The notes under the pieces were generated by a model. It was given only the letters and a program-made list of their open reading frames with translations. It was not told where the DNA came from and searched no databases. Below are positions 46,024-56,272 of a DNA stretch of 64,000 nt, in pieces (positions within the stretch are counted from its first letter, which is position 1; each line of letters opens with the position of its first letter). The DNA comes from Rubricoccus marinus (GTDB lineage: Bacteria; Bacteroidota; Rhodothermia; Rhodothermales; Rubricoccaceae). The position numbers and the translations under genes were made by a program. Location of the stretch: contig NZ_MQWB01000001.1 of NCBI RefSeq assembly GCF_002257665.1, forward strand, positions 3,483,119 to 3,547,118, given 5' to 3'.

Positions 46024-47550
46024 TCAGGCGCCGCGGAGGTGCAGCGCTACTTCGAGATCGCGCCAGAGGCGTTCGCCTTCGCCCGCGCGGTAGCGTCCGA
46101 AAACGTGTCGGTCCGGGCGCACGACGAGCGCATCGAAGCGGCCCAGCGTTTCGCCTAGGGCCTCTGGCGCGGGGAGGACATGGAGGCCTACGCCGGGGAG
46201 GTGCGCGGGGGCTCCGCTCCACGCGGCTGGGTCTCGCGCGAGGATCGCCCAGTTTGTCCCGAGGCGGTCGTCCAGGCGGTCGGGTTGCGGCAGGAGCGAG
46301 CGGCGCGGCGCGTGCGCGCCGGCGGTCGCCAGAGGCACGGGGCGGATGCCTTCAAGTGTGAGGTCCAGCAGCTTCGGCGCCAGAGGCGTGCGGTGGGCCA
46401 GCGCGAGGGCGCCGTCGCGGAGCGCTCCGAGGGCGCCCTGCGCGGAGACGAGGCGGCCGAGCGCCGCCGCCAGCCGCGTTACGCGCCGCACGTGCGGTTT
46501 CCGCTCGGCTTCGTAGCCGTCCAGGAGAGCAGCGCCGCTGGCGCCCCCGGATCGGCGCCCGGCGCAGTCTCCGGCCACGAGGCGCAGCCGCCACGCGAGG
46601 TCGAACGCGTCGCGCAGTCCGGCGCCGAGGCCCTGGCCGAGAAACGGAGGCATCTGGTGCGCGGCGTCGCCCGCGAGGAGCAACCGCCCCTGGCGCCAGG
46701 ACCGCGCGACAACATCGCGGAAGGTGTAGACGGCCGCGCGCTCGATCTCCAGCGGGAGCCGGGAGTCGGACCCGCCAGAGGCGTTTTCCCGTCTGAGCGT
46801 CGGATGTGCGGCGAGCCTCTGGCGGATCCAGGCCTCTTGCGTCACGAGCGCGTCCGGTTCGTCGTCGCGGAGCTTGAACTCCCAGCGGCGCCGGTCGCCG
46901 GGGAACGGGACAAACGTGGACGGGCGCTCACGGTCCGCGATCTGGAGCAGCCGGTCGGACAGCGCCAGAGGCGCGGTGAGGCGCGTATCCACGACCAGCC
47001 AACGCTCCTCGAACCTCCCGCCGTCCAGCGGCACATCCATCGCGGCGCGAACGCGGCTTCTGGCGCCGTCGCAGCCCACGGCGTACGACGCCCGAACCGT
47101 CTCGCCAGAGGCACCCGTGAGCGCGACGCCCTCGTCGTCCTGCGCGATCTCGGCGACCTCCCACCCCAGCCGCACGTCTACGCTCGGGAGCGCAGCGATC
47201 CTCTGGCGCAAGAGGCGCTCCACGGTCGGCTGGTGGATCAGCGTCGCGGTCGGCCAGCCGTAGCGCGTGCCACCGGCCTTGCGTGCGCGGAGGCGCGTTT
47301 GGCCCCTGGCATCCACCAAGTCGAAGCCGTCCAGCGTGCGGCCTCTGGCGCGGACCTCGTCGGCGACGCCAGCGGCCTGGAGGACGCGCATGGCTTCGTC
47401 GTCCAAGTGCGCCGCGCGCGGCAGGGAGTATGGCGCCGTCTCGCGTTCCAGCACGACCGTGCGCACGCCCGCCTCCCCGAGCAGCGCCGCCAGCGCTGCG
47501 CCCACCGGCCCGAGGCCCACGATCGCGACGCTGTACGAGGAAGTCTCCAT
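46024..47550 (-). CDS. FAD-dependent aromatic monooxygenase (MhpA/PheA-like)
   Basis: 508 residues. GxGxxG motif IVGLGPVGAALAALLGEAGV, the middle DG motif AVGCDGARSRVR, and the GD motif LLLAGDAAHQMPPFLGQGLG place it in class A flavin hydroxylases near 3-(3-hydroxyphenyl)propionate hydroxylase. The C-terminal thioredoxin-like part is present. No ring-cleavage genes are adjacent, so the substrate is open. Divergent from the cupin gene by 62 bp. Confidence 0.88.
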   Translation of the reverse strand: METSSYSVAIVGLGPVGAALAALLGEAGVRTVVLERETAPYSLPRAAHLDDEAMRVLQAAGVADEVRARGRTLDGFDLVDARGQTRLRARKAGGTRYGWPTATLIHQPTVERLLRQRIAALPSVDVRLGWEVAEIAQDDEGVALTGASGETVRASYAVGCDGARSRVRAAMDVPLDGGRFEERWLVVDTRLTAPLALSDRLLQIADRERPSTFVPFPGDRRRWEFKLRDDEPDALVTQEAWIRQRLAAHPTLRRENASGGSDSRLPLEIERAAVYTFRDVVARSWRQGRLLLAGDAAHQMPPFLGQGLGAGLRDAFDLAWRLRLVAGDCAGRRSGGASGAALLDGYEAERKPHVRRVTRLAAALGRLVSAQGALGALRDGALALAHRTPLAPKLLDLTLEGIRPVPLATAGAHAPRRSLLPQPDRLDDRLGTNWAILARDPAAWSGAPAHLPGVGLHVLPAPEALGETLGRFDALVVRPDRHVFGRYRAGEGERLWRDLEVALHLRGA

Positions 47551-47612
47551 GCCGCCGAAACACCCCACGCCCGCGCCCGGTTCGACGGGCTCCCTTCTAC
47601 CTCCCCATTCCC

Positions 47613-47960
47613 ATGGCCGACCAGTCCGTTAAGAAAATCGATTCCTCCGCCTCCCCGACCGGTGAGATGGGCCAGACCTACCTCGTCAGCGGCACCAAAG
47701 CCTCCATGCGCCTCTGGAACGAGGCCGCTGGCGAAGGCGGCGAGATGCACACCCGCCCGTACGAAACGCTGGGCTACGTGGTCTCCGGCCGCGTCGAGAT
47801 CCACATCGGCGACGACATCATCACGTGCGGCGAGGGCGACAGCTACTTGGTGCCCGATGGCGCCGAGCGCCGCTACAAGGTCTTGGAGGATCTGACCGCC
47901 GTCGAGGCCACCGCGCCGCCGGCCCAGGTCAACGACCGCGACGACGCCAGCGGCAAGTAG
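47613..47960 (+). CDS. Cupin domain protein
   Basis: 115 residues forming one cupin barrel: GGEMHTRPYETLGYVVSGRV (metal-type His and Glu) and EGDSYLVPDGAERRYKVLED. Possible metal site; reaction unknown. It is followed by a strong hairpin and one 18-bp palindrome of the iterated motif. Confidence 0.88.
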   Translation: MADQSVKKIDSSASPTGEMGQTYLVSGTKASMRLWNEAAGEGGEMHTRPYETLGYVVSGRVEIHIGDDIITCGEGDSYLVPDGAERRYKVLEDLTAVEATAPPAQVNDRDDASGK

Positions 47961-48001
47961 TCCCGGCGTTCGCCGTCGCGCCAGAAGCCTCTGGCGCAAA
48001 C

Positions 48002-48032
48002 GCGCCCTCCTTCGCGATGCGAGGGAGGGCGC
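48002..48032. terminator. Strong hairpin after the cupin gene
   Basis: GCGCCCTCCTTCGC (48002-48015) pairs with GCGAGGGAGGGCGC (48019-48032) with one T-G wobble and a three-base loop. It lies between convergent genes, so it can stop both. No T-tract follows on either strand. Confidence 0.75.
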
Positions 48033-48071
48033 ATTGGATTCAGGCCTCTGGCGCCAGAGGCGGCGACGGGC

Positions 48072-48695
48072 CTAGAAGTTGGGGCGGCCGATCCGTACGC
48101 CCACGAGCGCGGCCCACTGCCACGGGTTCACCTCCTCGCTCGTGTCGCGGCGCGTGTACGCCTCGCCGGTGAGTGGGACGCCCACATAGCCGCCCGCGTT
48201 GACGCCGAAGGTGTTGTTCAGCCAGTACGTCGCCCCGACCTCTACCGGCAGGTAGAACTCGTTGAAGCCCACGTTCGCGTTGGTCGACTGGCCGCGCGCG
48301 AGGCGCCGTTCGAGTTCGTCCGCGTCCGTGATGGGGACCTCCTGGTTTTTGGAGCCGAGGGCGATTCCCAGGCCGACGTTGCCCGTGATGGACCCCTCCG
48401 AAGGACCCAACTCGGCCTTCCACATAAAGCCGCTGACCCACGCAGACTGCGCCGAGTCCCCCTCGGCCAGAACGAGCCCGTCCAGCGTGCCGGCCATGTA
48501 CGTCTGCACCGTAAAGCGGTCCACCGATACGCCGAGGCCGACCCGTCCGCCTAGCCCCATCGTTCCGGCACCGCCCGCGAGGCCGATGGCGGGCCGGACG
48601 CCAGAGGCGCCGAACTGCGCGCTGACGGGAGTGGCGGACGCGAAAAGGAGCGCAGCCGAGAGGGCGGCCACGTACAGGCGGTTCGTTACAGTCAT
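48072..48695 (-). CDS. Secreted beta-barrel outer-membrane protein
   Basis: 207 residues. Signal peptide (1-27, ending VSAQ), Gly-rich alternating strands (GLAGGAGTMGLGGRVGLGVS), and a C-terminal Phe after VRIGRPN. Looks like a small OmpA/OmpX-type barrel of unknown role. A TAGGTTCG box (48726-48733) lies 31 bp upstream. Confidence 0.7.
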   Translation of the reverse strand: MTVTNRLYVAALSAALLFASATPVSAQFGASGVRPAIGLAGGAGTMGLGGRVGLGVSVDRFTVQTYMAGTLDGLVLAEGDSAQSAWVSGFMWKAELGPSEGSITGNVGLGIALGSKNQEVPITDADELERRLARGQSTNANVGFNEFYLPVEVGATYWLNNTFGVNAGGYVGVPLTGEAYTRRDTSEEVNPWQWAALVGVRIGRPNF

Positions 48696-48769
48696 AACGG
48701 AGCGACAGCGGCGCGGGATGGGCCGCGAACCTAACGCCAGAGGCCTCTGGCGATGAAGCGCCTCTGGCG

Positions 48770-49864
48770 CTACACGTTGAAGCGGAACAGCATCACGTCG
48801 CCGTCGGAGACGACGTACTCCTTGCCTTCGGAGCGCATCTGGCCCGCCTCTCGCGCGGCGCTCTCGCTCTCCAGTCGGTCGTAGGCCTCGAACGGGATCG
48901 TCTCGGCGCGGATAAAGCCGCGCTCGAAGTCGGTGTGGATGACGCCAGCGGCCTGGGGCGCTTTGGTGCCCTTCGTGATGGTCCACGCGCGGGACTCCTT
49001 CGGCCCGGCGGTGAAGTAGGTGATGAGGCCCAGGAGCGCGTACGCGGCGCGGACCAGGACGGCCAGGCCGCCTTCCTCGACGCCAGCGGCCTCCAGGAAC
49101 TCGGCGCGGTCCTCTGGCGCGAGCTCGACGAGCTGCGCTTCCAACTCGGCGGAAACGACGACCGACCCGGCGCCTTCCGTCTTCGCGTGCTCGGCCACCT
49201 TCTCGGACATCGCGTTGCCATCTGGCAGGTTGTCCTCGGCCACGTTCGCGGCGTAGAGGACCGGCTTGGCCGTGAGCAGGAACGAGCCCTGCAGGATCAC
49301 GCCCTCCTCCTTGGTGACCTCCAGCGTGCGCGCGGGCTTGCCGTCGGAGAGGTGCGCCTCCATCCGCGCGAGGAAGTCGGCCTCCGCCTTGGCGCTCTTG
49401 TCGCCGGTCTTGACCGCCTTGGCCACACGCTGGTGCCCCTTCTCGACCGTCTCCAGGTCTTTCAGGATCAGCTCGGTCTCGATCGTCTCGATGTCGCGCA
49501 GCGGATCGACGGAGCCCTCGACGTGGACCACGTTGGGGTCCTCGAAGCAGCGGACCACGTGGACGATGGCGTCCACCTCGCGGATGTGCATCAGGAACTT
49601 GTTGCCGAGCCCCTCGCCCTTGCTCGCGCCCGCGACGAGCCCCGCGATGTCCACGAACTCGATGGTTGCGGGAAGGGTCTGCTTGCTGCCCGCCAGCTCC
49701 GCCAGCCGGTCCAGGCGCGGGTCCGGCACGGCCACGACGCCCACGTTGGGCTCGATGGTGCAGAACGGGAAGTTGGCCGCTTGCGCTCCCGCGTCGGAGA
49801 GCGCGTTGAAGAGCGTGGACTTGCCCACGTTGGGGAGCCCGACGATGCCGACGCGGAGTGCCAT
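48770..49864 (-). CDS. ychF: Redox-regulated ATPase YchF (Obg family)
   Basis: 364 residues, full length. P-loop VGIVGLPNVGKSTLFNALSD, FCTIEPNVGVVAVPDPRLD, switch II FVDIAGLVAGASKGEGLGN, and a C-terminal TGS domain with TKGTKAPQAAGVIHTDFERG. It binds ATP (not GTP) and ribosomes. Universally conserved, single gene here. Confidence 0.97.
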   Translation of the reverse strand: MALRVGIVGLPNVGKSTLFNALSDAGAQAANFPFCTIEPNVGVVAVPDPRLDRLAELAGSKQTLPATIEFVDIAGLVAGASKGEGLGNKFLMHIREVDAIVHVVRCFEDPNVVHVEGSVDPLRDIETIETELILKDLETVEKGHQRVAKAVKTGDKSAKAEADFLARMEAHLSDGKPARTLEVTKEEGVILQGSFLLTAKPVLYAANVAEDNLPDGNAMSEKVAEHAKTEGAGSVVVSAELEAQLVELAPEDRAEFLEAAGVEEGGLAVLVRAAYALLGLITYFTAGPKESRAWTITKGTKAPQAAGVIHTDFERGFIRAETIPFEAYDRLESESAAREAGQMRSEGKEYVVSDGDVMLFRFNV

Positions 49865-50014
49865 GTTCAGATGCGGAAAGGGGAAAGCAACGGTGCGCCT
49901 CTGGCGCCAGAGGCCGATTCTAGACTCGCGAGGGCCGCGAGGGGGCGCGTTCGCGGTGAAATGGACGCGCCGCGATGGGGCGCCCCCTGAACGAGCGCGG
50001 CTGTAGGTTGCGGG

Positions 50015-50629
50015 ATGCGCCGCCTCGGTCTCCTGCTCCTCTTGCTGTCTCTCAGCTCGGCCTCTGGCGGCGTCCTCGCGCCAGAGGCGCAGGTCCTCCC
50101 CACGCCCCCGCCTCGGGACGGCGTGCCGCCGCCCATCGACCCTGTGGACGAGGAACTCGACCCGCCGCGGCCCGACCCTGTCCCGCGCCTGTCGTCCAGC
50201 CCCCGGCTCTACGGCGGCCCCGCACTCGGCCCCGGCCTCTTTGGCGCCTACGCCGCGCCGCAGCTCAACGTGTTCACGCAAGAGGCTGCGCTCTACATCG
50301 ACTACGACCCCAAGTTTACCGGCCAGGGCGGGCAGCTCCGCCTCGGGCTGGGCGTCGGGGGCAGCATCCGCCTGCTACAGGTCTTAGAGATCGTCGGCGA
50401 CTTCGACGCCGACCGGATCGACCTCGACGCCGGCGTCCGCGTCGGCCCGGCGTTCGACATCCCGTTCTTTTCCCCGACGGGCGAGCAGCGCACGCGCGCG
50501 TTCAGCGTCCTGTTCGATCCGTTCGTGCGCGGGCAGGTCCGACTGGGCTCCAACCGCGTCGTGTTCGCGGAGGTGGGCGCGAGCGAGCCGGCCATCCGCG
50601 GCGGGCTATCGCTCGGTATCGGCGGCTGA
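50015..50629 (+). CDS. Secreted hypothetical protein, beta-rich
   Basis: 204 residues. Signal peptide (1-18), a Pro-rich linker (LPTPPPRDGVPPPIDPVDEE), then Gly-rich beta strands (GGQLRLGLGVGGSIRLLQVL, RVGPAFDIPFFSPTGEQRTR). Could be a small barrel or lipocalin-like protein. Not recognised. The N-terminal ASG and APEA are encoded by the iterated motif. A TAGGTTGC box lies about 10 bp upstream. Confidence 0.65.
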   Translation: MRRLGLLLLLLSLSSASGGVLAPEAQVLPTPPPRDGVPPPIDPVDEELDPPRPDPVPRLSSSPRLYGGPALGPGLFGAYAAPQLNVFTQEAALYIDYDPKFTGQGGQLRLGLGVGGSIRLLQVLEIVGDFDADRIDLDAGVRVGPAFDIPFFSPTGEQRTRAFSVLFDPFVRGQVRLGSNRVVFAEVGASEPAIRGGLSLGIGG

Positions 50630-50682
50630 CCACGCGCCTGCAACGCGGCGGCTCTGGCGCCAGAGGCCTCTGGCGCGTGCGC

Positions 50683-52062
50683 TCAGCGCGCGACGGTAAA
50701 GGTGTGCCGCTCGCTGTGCTCGCCGGCCTGGAGCCGCACCAAATACCGGCCAGACGGCCAGACGGACGTGGAGAGATCAATGGCGGCCTCGCGGGCAGAG
50801 GCCTCGCGGCTCACGCTCGTTATGCGCCGGCCGAGCGCATCGTACACGTCCAACGTGAACGAGCCGGGGACGGGGAGCGTGAACGAGAGCCGCGCGGACG
50901 TGCGGGCCGGGTTGGGATGGCTGGTGAGCGCCAGAGGCGCGGGCTCTGGGGCGCTCGGCGTGCTCACGGAAAGCTGGAGGCCGGTGGCGCGCCACGCTTC
51001 GGTCTGCCCGCTCGGGTTTCTGCCGTACCCGACGATGGTGGTCCCGTCGTCGGAGATCTCGTAGGCGAGGCTGAGCTTCCACCCGCTCAGGTTCAGGCCG
51101 TAGTCGTCCTCTAACATCTCCTGGATACTCCTCATGCCTCCCTCTTCCGTCCAGAGGAACGCCCGGTACCCCTGCGGCTCGGCCTCGCTGTAGCCGACCA
51201 CGGCTGATCCGTCGGACGAGACCGCGAGGGCGACGGAGTGGAAAAAGCTCCCGGGGAGGTCGCCGAGACCAACCATGCCGCTTTCTTCCGTCCAGCGAAA
51301 CGCTTCGATTCCGTCGTCTGATTGGCCCCAGCCCGCGAGCACGTCGCCAGAGGCCGACGCGGAGTAGACGACCGAGAAGTACGTCCCGCCCGGCAGGTCG
51401 CCGAGCCCCACCATGCCTTCCTCTACCGTCCAGCGGAACGCTTCCGGGCCGTTCTCGGATTGGCTGATCCCTCCAATCACCCGTCCATCGGGCGAGATGC
51501 TGTAGGCCTGGGAGTAGAAGAAGCCCCCCGGCAAGTCCCCCAGGCCCATCATCCCGTCGTCTTTGGTCCACCGGAACGCTTCAAACCCCTTGTCCCCGTT
51601 GCTCTCCCCCACGACAACCACGCCATCGGCGGTCATGGCCGTGGCGCGGGAGAAGAAGAAGCCGCCCGGCAGGTCCCCGATGCCGACCATTCCGTTGGCG
51701 TCGGTCCAGACGAAGGCCTCTGTTCCGTTTGCGGATGCGCTCTGCCCCGCAACTATGCCTCCGTCCGCCGAGACCGCATCGGCGCGAGAGGCGAACGCGC
51801 CACCGGGCAGATCCCCCAACCCGATCATCCCGCCGCCTTCCGTCCACAAAAACGCCTCGTCCCCGCTGGACGATGAGCTTTCCCCGACGACGACCGAACC
51901 CTCTGCGGAGACGGAGTAGCCCTTGGAGTCAAAAGCGCCTCCCGGCAGATGCCCCAGCCCTTTAAACGACGCCTCTTGCGCCTGAGAGGCCGGAAGAACG
52001 GCCAGGGCCATCAGGCACCCGAGCAGGGCTACCGCTGCGGTTGGTGGGCAGGATCGATGCAT
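50683..52062 (-). CDS. Secreted HAF-repeat protein with type IX sorting domain
   Basis: 459 residues. Signal peptide (1-29); then six ~47-residue HAF repeats (pattern GLGDLPGG-x-F-x-S ... S-x-D-G-x-V-V-V-G ... EAF-x-W-T-x-x-x-GM) and one decayed seventh unit; then a C-terminal type IX sorting domain (LTSHPNPARTSARLSFTLP ... GRYLVRLQAG). Probably a surface or secreted beta-propeller-like protein. It has a good promoter 30 bp upstream. Confidence 0.88.
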   Translation of the reverse strand: MHRSCPPTAAVALLGCLMALAVLPASQAQEASFKGLGHLPGGAFDSKGYSVSAEGSVVVGESSSSSGDEAFLWTEGGGMIGLGDLPGGAFASRADAVSADGGIVAGQSASANGTEAFVWTDANGMVGIGDLPGGFFFSRATAMTADGVVVVGESNGDKGFEAFRWTKDDGMMGLGDLPGGFFYSQAYSISPDGRVIGGISQSENGPEAFRWTVEEGMVGLGDLPGGTYFSVVYSASASGDVLAGWGQSDDGIEAFRWTEESGMVGLGDLPGSFFHSVALAVSSDGSAVVGYSEAEPQGYRAFLWTEEGGMRSIQEMLEDDYGLNLSGWKLSLAYEISDDGTTIVGYGRNPSGQTEAWRATGLQLSVSTPSAPEPAPLALTSHPNPARTSARLSFTLPVPGSFTLDVYDALGRRITSVSREASAREAAIDLSTSVWPSGRYLVRLQAGEHSERHTFTVAR

Positions 52063-52091
52063 GGCATGGTCTCTCGTGGGTGACGGTAGAG

Positions 52092-52120
52092 CGAAAGTAC
52101 AGGGCGGAATGGCCGCACAA
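52092..52120 (-). promoter_or_regulatory. Bacteroidota-type promoter of the HAF-repeat gene
   Basis: On the minus strand, TTG (52118-52120) is followed after 18 bases by TACTTTCG (52092-52099), 29 bp before the start. The spacing is identical to that of the promoter at 2976-3004. Confidence 0.6.
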
Positions 52121-52196
52121 ATAGGCCCCACCCCCATTCCTCGGCTTCACGTTCCGGGCCTCTGGCGCCAGAGGCCACCCCGCTAGCTAGTGCTCC

Positions 52197-52865
52197 CTAC
52201 CGCTGGTACGGGACCGATATGAACTCCCGCTCTGGGAGCCGCACCGCCGTCAGCTTCCCCAGGTCCGGCCGGTGCGCGTAGACGGCGCCGGTGTCGATGG
52301 CGATGAGCATCTCCTCCGAGAGAGGCTGCGAAACGGGCGTATGCCCGCACACGACGGGGATGTCCCACGCCGAGAGGTCCGCGTTCAGGTGCTTCCGCGT
52401 CCACAGCACCACGTCGGGGTTCGGCTCCTCTAGCTGCTCCTCGATGGACTCGCCGGGAAGGAAGCCTGCGTGGACGAACGCGAAGCCGTCGATCTCGGCC
52501 GCGAGGACGGTCGCGCGGTAGAACGCGAAGTGCTCCGGGGGAACGCGGGTGTCCGGGTAAGACATGAGCGTTTCCAGGCCGCCGTTGGCGCTCCAGAGGT
52601 CGTAGGCGCCAGGCTTGGCGTCGGCCCAGTCCAGCAGCATCTGGTCGTGGTTGCCGCGGATAAACGTGCAGGCCGGGCCGTCGCCAGAGGCCGCCGCATC
52701 GCGGAGCGCCATCATCCGCTCGATCACACCGTAGGAGTCCGGCCCGCGGTCGATGTAGTCGCCGATAAACACGACGTGGTCCTCTGGCGTGAGGGCGAGG
52801 CGGTCCAGCAGCGCGTCGAGCGTGCCGAGGCAGCCGTGGATGTCTCCGATTGCGTACAGCGCCAC
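52197..52865 (-). CDS. Metallophosphoesterase (serine/threonine phosphatase / Ap4A hydrolase-like)
   Basis: 222 residues. Complete metal-binding set: GDIHGC, GDYIDRGPDS, RGNHD, FAFVHAG and CGHTPVSQPL. This is the PPP/PrpE/ApaH-type fold; substrate may be phosphoproteins or diadenosine polyphosphates. The start lies 9 bp after the nusB stop, so the two are co-transcribed. Confidence 0.92.
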   Translation of the reverse strand: MALYAIGDIHGCLGTLDALLDRLALTPEDHVVFIGDYIDRGPDSYGVIERMMALRDAAASGDGPACTFIRGNHDQMLLDWADAKPGAYDLWSANGGLETLMSYPDTRVPPEHFAFYRATVLAAEIDGFAFVHAGFLPGESIEEQLEEPNPDVVLWTRKHLNADLSAWDIPVVCGHTPVSQPLSEEMLIAIDTGAVYAHRPDLGKLTAVRLPEREFISVPYQR

Positions 52866-52874
52866 GTCTGTCGG

Positions 52875-53345
52875 CTACTCGCCCGTCTTGGTGCTCGTGT
52901 TGATGAGCCCACGGCCTTTCTTGGATAGGCGGTCGGTCTCGCGCAGTTCGTTCAGGATCGCGTCCAGCACGCCGTTGACGAAGCTGGGGCTCTTCTCGCT
53001 GCCGAAGATCCGCGCGAGGTCCACGGCCTCGTTGATGGTCACCTTTGGCGGGATGTCGTCAAAGTGGATCATCTCCGCGACGGCCATGCGCAGAACCAGC
53101 CGGTCCGTAAGCGCGAGGCGCGAGATCTCCCAGTTCTGGACGTGCTTGTCCAGGAGCGCGTCCGCTTCCTCGCGGACGTCCAGGCCCCGGAGGAGGAGCT
53201 TCTCCGCGAAGCGGATATAAGTCTTCTCGCCCTTGAAAATGGGCCGGATGAGCGTGTTCAGGATGTGCTCTACCGAGTCCCCGCTGACCTCTTGCGCGTA
53301 GAGGGCTTGAAGGACGCGCTCGCGAACCTGGCGACGAGTGCTCAT
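52875..53345 (-). CDS. nusB: Transcription antitermination protein NusB
   Basis: 156 residues. N-terminal STRRQVRERVLQALYAQEVS binds RNA; EISRLALTDRLVLRMAVAEM and KVTINEAVDLARIFGSEKSP, FVNGVLDAIL are family signatures. It joins NusE at rRNA boxA. It has no copies of the iterated motif, as expected for a compact conserved protein. Confidence 0.96.
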   Translation of the reverse strand: MSTRRQVRERVLQALYAQEVSGDSVEHILNTLIRPIFKGEKTYIRFAEKLLLRGLDVREEADALLDKHVQNWEISRLALTDRLVLRMAVAEMIHFDDIPPKVTINEAVDLARIFGSEKSPSFVNGVLDAILNELRETDRLSKKGRGLINTSTKTGE

Positions 53346-53571
53346 GAGAAGAGAGAGAACGAAAGCGAGGGAGAAGAACCCCGCCGAAGCGGGACAGCGA
53401 AGATAGACCGCCGCCGTCCGCGCCTAGGGGGAAGAGGCGGAGAAGCGGGGCCCTGGCGTTGCCGGGCGTAGGGTCCGTGTCGCCAGCGCGGCGCGCCAGA
53501 GGCCAGCGGCGGGACGTACGGAGTTAGGTCCGCCAGCGGCGAGGGTCTAGAGGCGAAACGCCGCGCTCTCT

Positions 53572-56109
53572 GTGCCGCTCTCCCCGCCCCCTCCCCCGCT
53601 CCGGTTCGCCGCGCGCCCCGCGTTTGTGGCTGCGGTCGCGTTCGGGCTCGGGGTTGTGGCCGCGGAGGCCGTGCCGGCGTCCAGGCCTCTGGCGTGGTTG
53701 GGGGCGGTCGGCGCGTGCGCGCTCTTCGCGGGGGCATACGCGTGGCGCTCCCGCCAGAGGCTGGTGACGCTACGGCCTCTGGCGATTGCGGCGGCGGCCC
53801 TCGCGGCCGTGTTCGCCCTCGGCGCGGGGCGGATGGCGGCGTGGAGCACGCTCCCGCCGGATCACATCGCGCACGCAGCGGCGCGGGCAGTGGAGGCGGA
53901 GGACCCCGACATCACGCTCTGGGGCACGGTCGAGGCCGAGCCGACGCGCCGGGCCTCTGGCGTGGCGCTCATTGTGCGTGCGGATTCGGCGCTGCGAGGC
54001 ACACGCGCCCAGCGCGTGCGGGGGTTGGTGCAGGTCACGCTCTCGATCCCACGGGCGAACCCGTGGAGCGGCGAACTCCCGCCCACGCCCGTCTACCCCG
54101 CGCTCCACACCGGCGACCGCATCGCGATCGCGGGCGCGCTCGGGGTCGCCAGAGGCCGGAGAAACCCGGCGGACTTCGACTACCATCGCTTTCTGGCGCA
54201 GCGCGGCATCCACGCCACTCTGCGCGCCTCTGGCGCCGAGTCCGTCGCCTTCCTCGCGCCGTCCGCCTCCGTTCCAACGCGGTTCGCGAACGCGCTCCGC
54301 CAGAGGATCCGCCGCGCGATGGGGGCGCACGTGGTCTCGCCAGAGGCCCGCGGCGTGCTGGGGGCGCTGCTTCTGGCGGACCGGAGCGGGATCTCGGACG
54401 ACACGCGCGAGGCGTTCGTGCAGGCGGGACTGGTGCACCTACTCGCCGTGTCGGGCCTGCACGTGCTGCTGGTGGGCTTCGTGCTGTACGGACTGCTCGG
54501 GCCGCTGCTCGGGAGGCTCGGCGTGGGCTGGCGAGCGCGGGAATGGAGCCGATCGCTGTTCACGTTCGCGCTCTTGGCGGCGTACGTGCTCGTCACCGGT
54601 GGCGCGATCCCCGTTGTGCGCGCGTGGGTGATGGCGAGCGTCGTGCTGGCCGGCCGCGCGCTCGAAAAGCCGTTCGACACGCTCAACACGCTGGGCGTAG
54701 CCGCGCTCGTGCTGCTGTTTATCCGCCCCGCCTCGCTTTTCGAGGTCGGCTTCCAGCTCTCTTTCGCGGCGGTCGGCGCGCTCGCCACGCTGACCCCTCT
54801 GGCGACCCGCCTGCTCCGCGCGCACGTCCCGGCGCGCGTTCTCGCTAGAGGCGGCGTGACGTGGGCAACGGAGATGACGCTGGCCTCTGGCGCCGCCACG
54901 CTGGGGACGGCGCCCGTGCTGCTGGTCCACTTTGGGCGCGTGCCGCTGGCGGGGCTGCTGCTCAACCTTGCCGCGATCCCCCTTACCGCCACGGCGCTCG
55001 GAGCCGGACTGCTCACGGCGCTCGCCGCGCCTCTGGCGCCCGTTGCCGACGTGTTCGGCGCGCTTGCGAACACCGCAGCGCTGGGCTTGCTCTGGACGAG
55101 CGAGATCGGCGCCAGAGGCCTGGGGCTGTTCTCCGTCGAGCGGTTCGTGACCGACGGACTCGTAATGGCGGCGATGGCGGCCGGTTTGGCTGCGCTCGCG
55201 TTGTGGCTGCGGCCGCGCGCGCGGTGGCGGATGGCGCTCCTCGCGCTCGGGCTCGTCGTCCTCGCGGGGTGGCGCGGGGTCGCCAGAGGCGAGGGCCGCC
55301 CGGCGCTGGATGCGGTCTTTCTCGACGTGGGACAGGGCGACGCCACGCTCCTCTCGTTTCCAAGTGGCGCGCATGTCCTGATTGACGCCGGCCCGGCCAC
55401 GCCCACCTGGGACAGCGGCGCGCGGACGGTTCTCCCCCACCTCGCGCGCTACGGCATCCGTCGGCTGGACCTCGTGATTGCCACCCACCCGGACGCCGAT
55501 CACACGGGCGGCCTGCCGTCCGTTCTCCAAGAGGTGGAAGTCGGGCGGCTTGTCCACAACGGCGTCCCGCGCGAGGACGGCCCGTGGGCCGAAACGCTTC
55601 GGATCGCGGACTCGCTTGGCATCGCGCAGCACGTCGCCGCCGCAGGAGACACGCTCGCCATCGGGCCTCAGGCACGTATCCACGTTCTCGCGCCCGGCCC
55701 GCAAGCGCTGGCCTCTGGCGACGCCAACGAGGGCTCGGTCTCGCTGCTCGTGCGGTTCGGCGAGACCGACCTACTGCTGACGGGTGACGCGGAAACGACC
55801 TCAGAGGCCGAAATGCTGGCGACGTACGGCTCCCTGCTCCGCGCCGAGGTCGTCAAAGTGGGCCATCACGGCTCTCGCACGTCCTCCACACCGCGCTTCG
55901 TGGAGGCCGCGAGCGCGGCGCCAGAGGCCGGGGGCGGCACGCGGTGGGCCGTCGTCTCCGTCGCGGAGCGCAACCGGTACGGCCTGCCGGACGAGGAGCC
56001 TCTGGCGCGGTGGGCCGCCAGAGGCGCCGGCGTGCTCTCCACGGCGGACCTCGGAGCGGTCTGGCTGCGTTCAGACGGCCGAGACCTCTACCCCGTGAAG
56101 TGGCGCTGA
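53572..56109 (+). CDS. comEC: DNA internalisation channel ComEC/Rec2
   Basis: 845 residues, full length. N-terminal membrane part and DUF4131 domain (about 15-200), competence domain (about 255-530; [20 protein letters not shown]), and a C-terminal metallo-beta-lactamase domain (about 590-840; [34 protein letters not shown]). It carries single-stranded DNA across the inner membrane in natural transformation. About 24 copies of the iterated motif or near variants fall inside it. It is the only competence gene in the window. Confidence 0.95.
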   Translation: MPLSPPPPPLRFAARPAFVAAVAFGLGVVAAEAVPASRPLAWLGAVGACALFAGAYAWRSRQRLVTLRPLAIAAAALAAVFALGAGRMAAWSTLPPDHIAHAAARAVEAEDPDITLWGTVEAEPTRRASGVALIVRADSALRGTRAQRVRGLVQVTLSIPRANPWSGELPPTPVYPALHTGDRIAIAGALGVARGRRNPADFDYHRFLAQRGIHATLRASGAESVAFLAPSASVPTRFANALRQRIRRAMGAHVVSPEARGVLGALLLADRSGISDDTREAFVQAGLVHLLAVSGLHVLLVGFVLYGLLGPLLGRLGVGWRAREWSRSLFTFALLAAYVLVTGGAIPVVRAWVMASVVLAGRALEKPFDTLNTLGVAALVLLFIRPASLFEVGFQLSFAAVGALATLTPLATRLLRAHVPARVLARGGVTWATEMTLASGAATLGTAPVLLVHFGRVPLAGLLLNLAAIPLTATALGAGLLTALAAPLAPVADVFGALANTAALGLLWTSEIGARGLGLFSVERFVTDGLVMAAMAAGLAALALWLRPRARWRMALLALGLVVLAGWRGVARGEGRPALDAVFLDVGQGDATLLSFPSGAHVLIDAGPATPTWDSGARTVLPHLARYGIRRLDLVIATHPDADHTGGLPSVLQEVEVGRLVHNGVPREDGPWAETLRIADSLGIAQHVAAAGDTLAIGPQARIHVLAPGPQALASGDANEGSVSLLVRFGETDLLLTGDAETTSEAEMLATYGSLLRAEVVKVGHHGSRTSSTPRFVEAASAAPEAGGGTRWAVVSVAERNRYGLPDEEPLARWAARGAGVLSTADLGAVWLRSDGRDLYPVKWR

Positions 56110-56272
56110 CACCGCCCGGCGCGACCCTTGGGAGACCGCGCGAAAGCCCGGCACCACCCATCGGAAGCGCTTCCGGCGCCTCTATATTCTGGCAGCCGCT
56201 CGGCTCAGCAGGCCATCACCCAGCCCGCCGCGCCGAGCGGCCCCGTTCCCTGATTCCCCTTCCCCCCATCCC

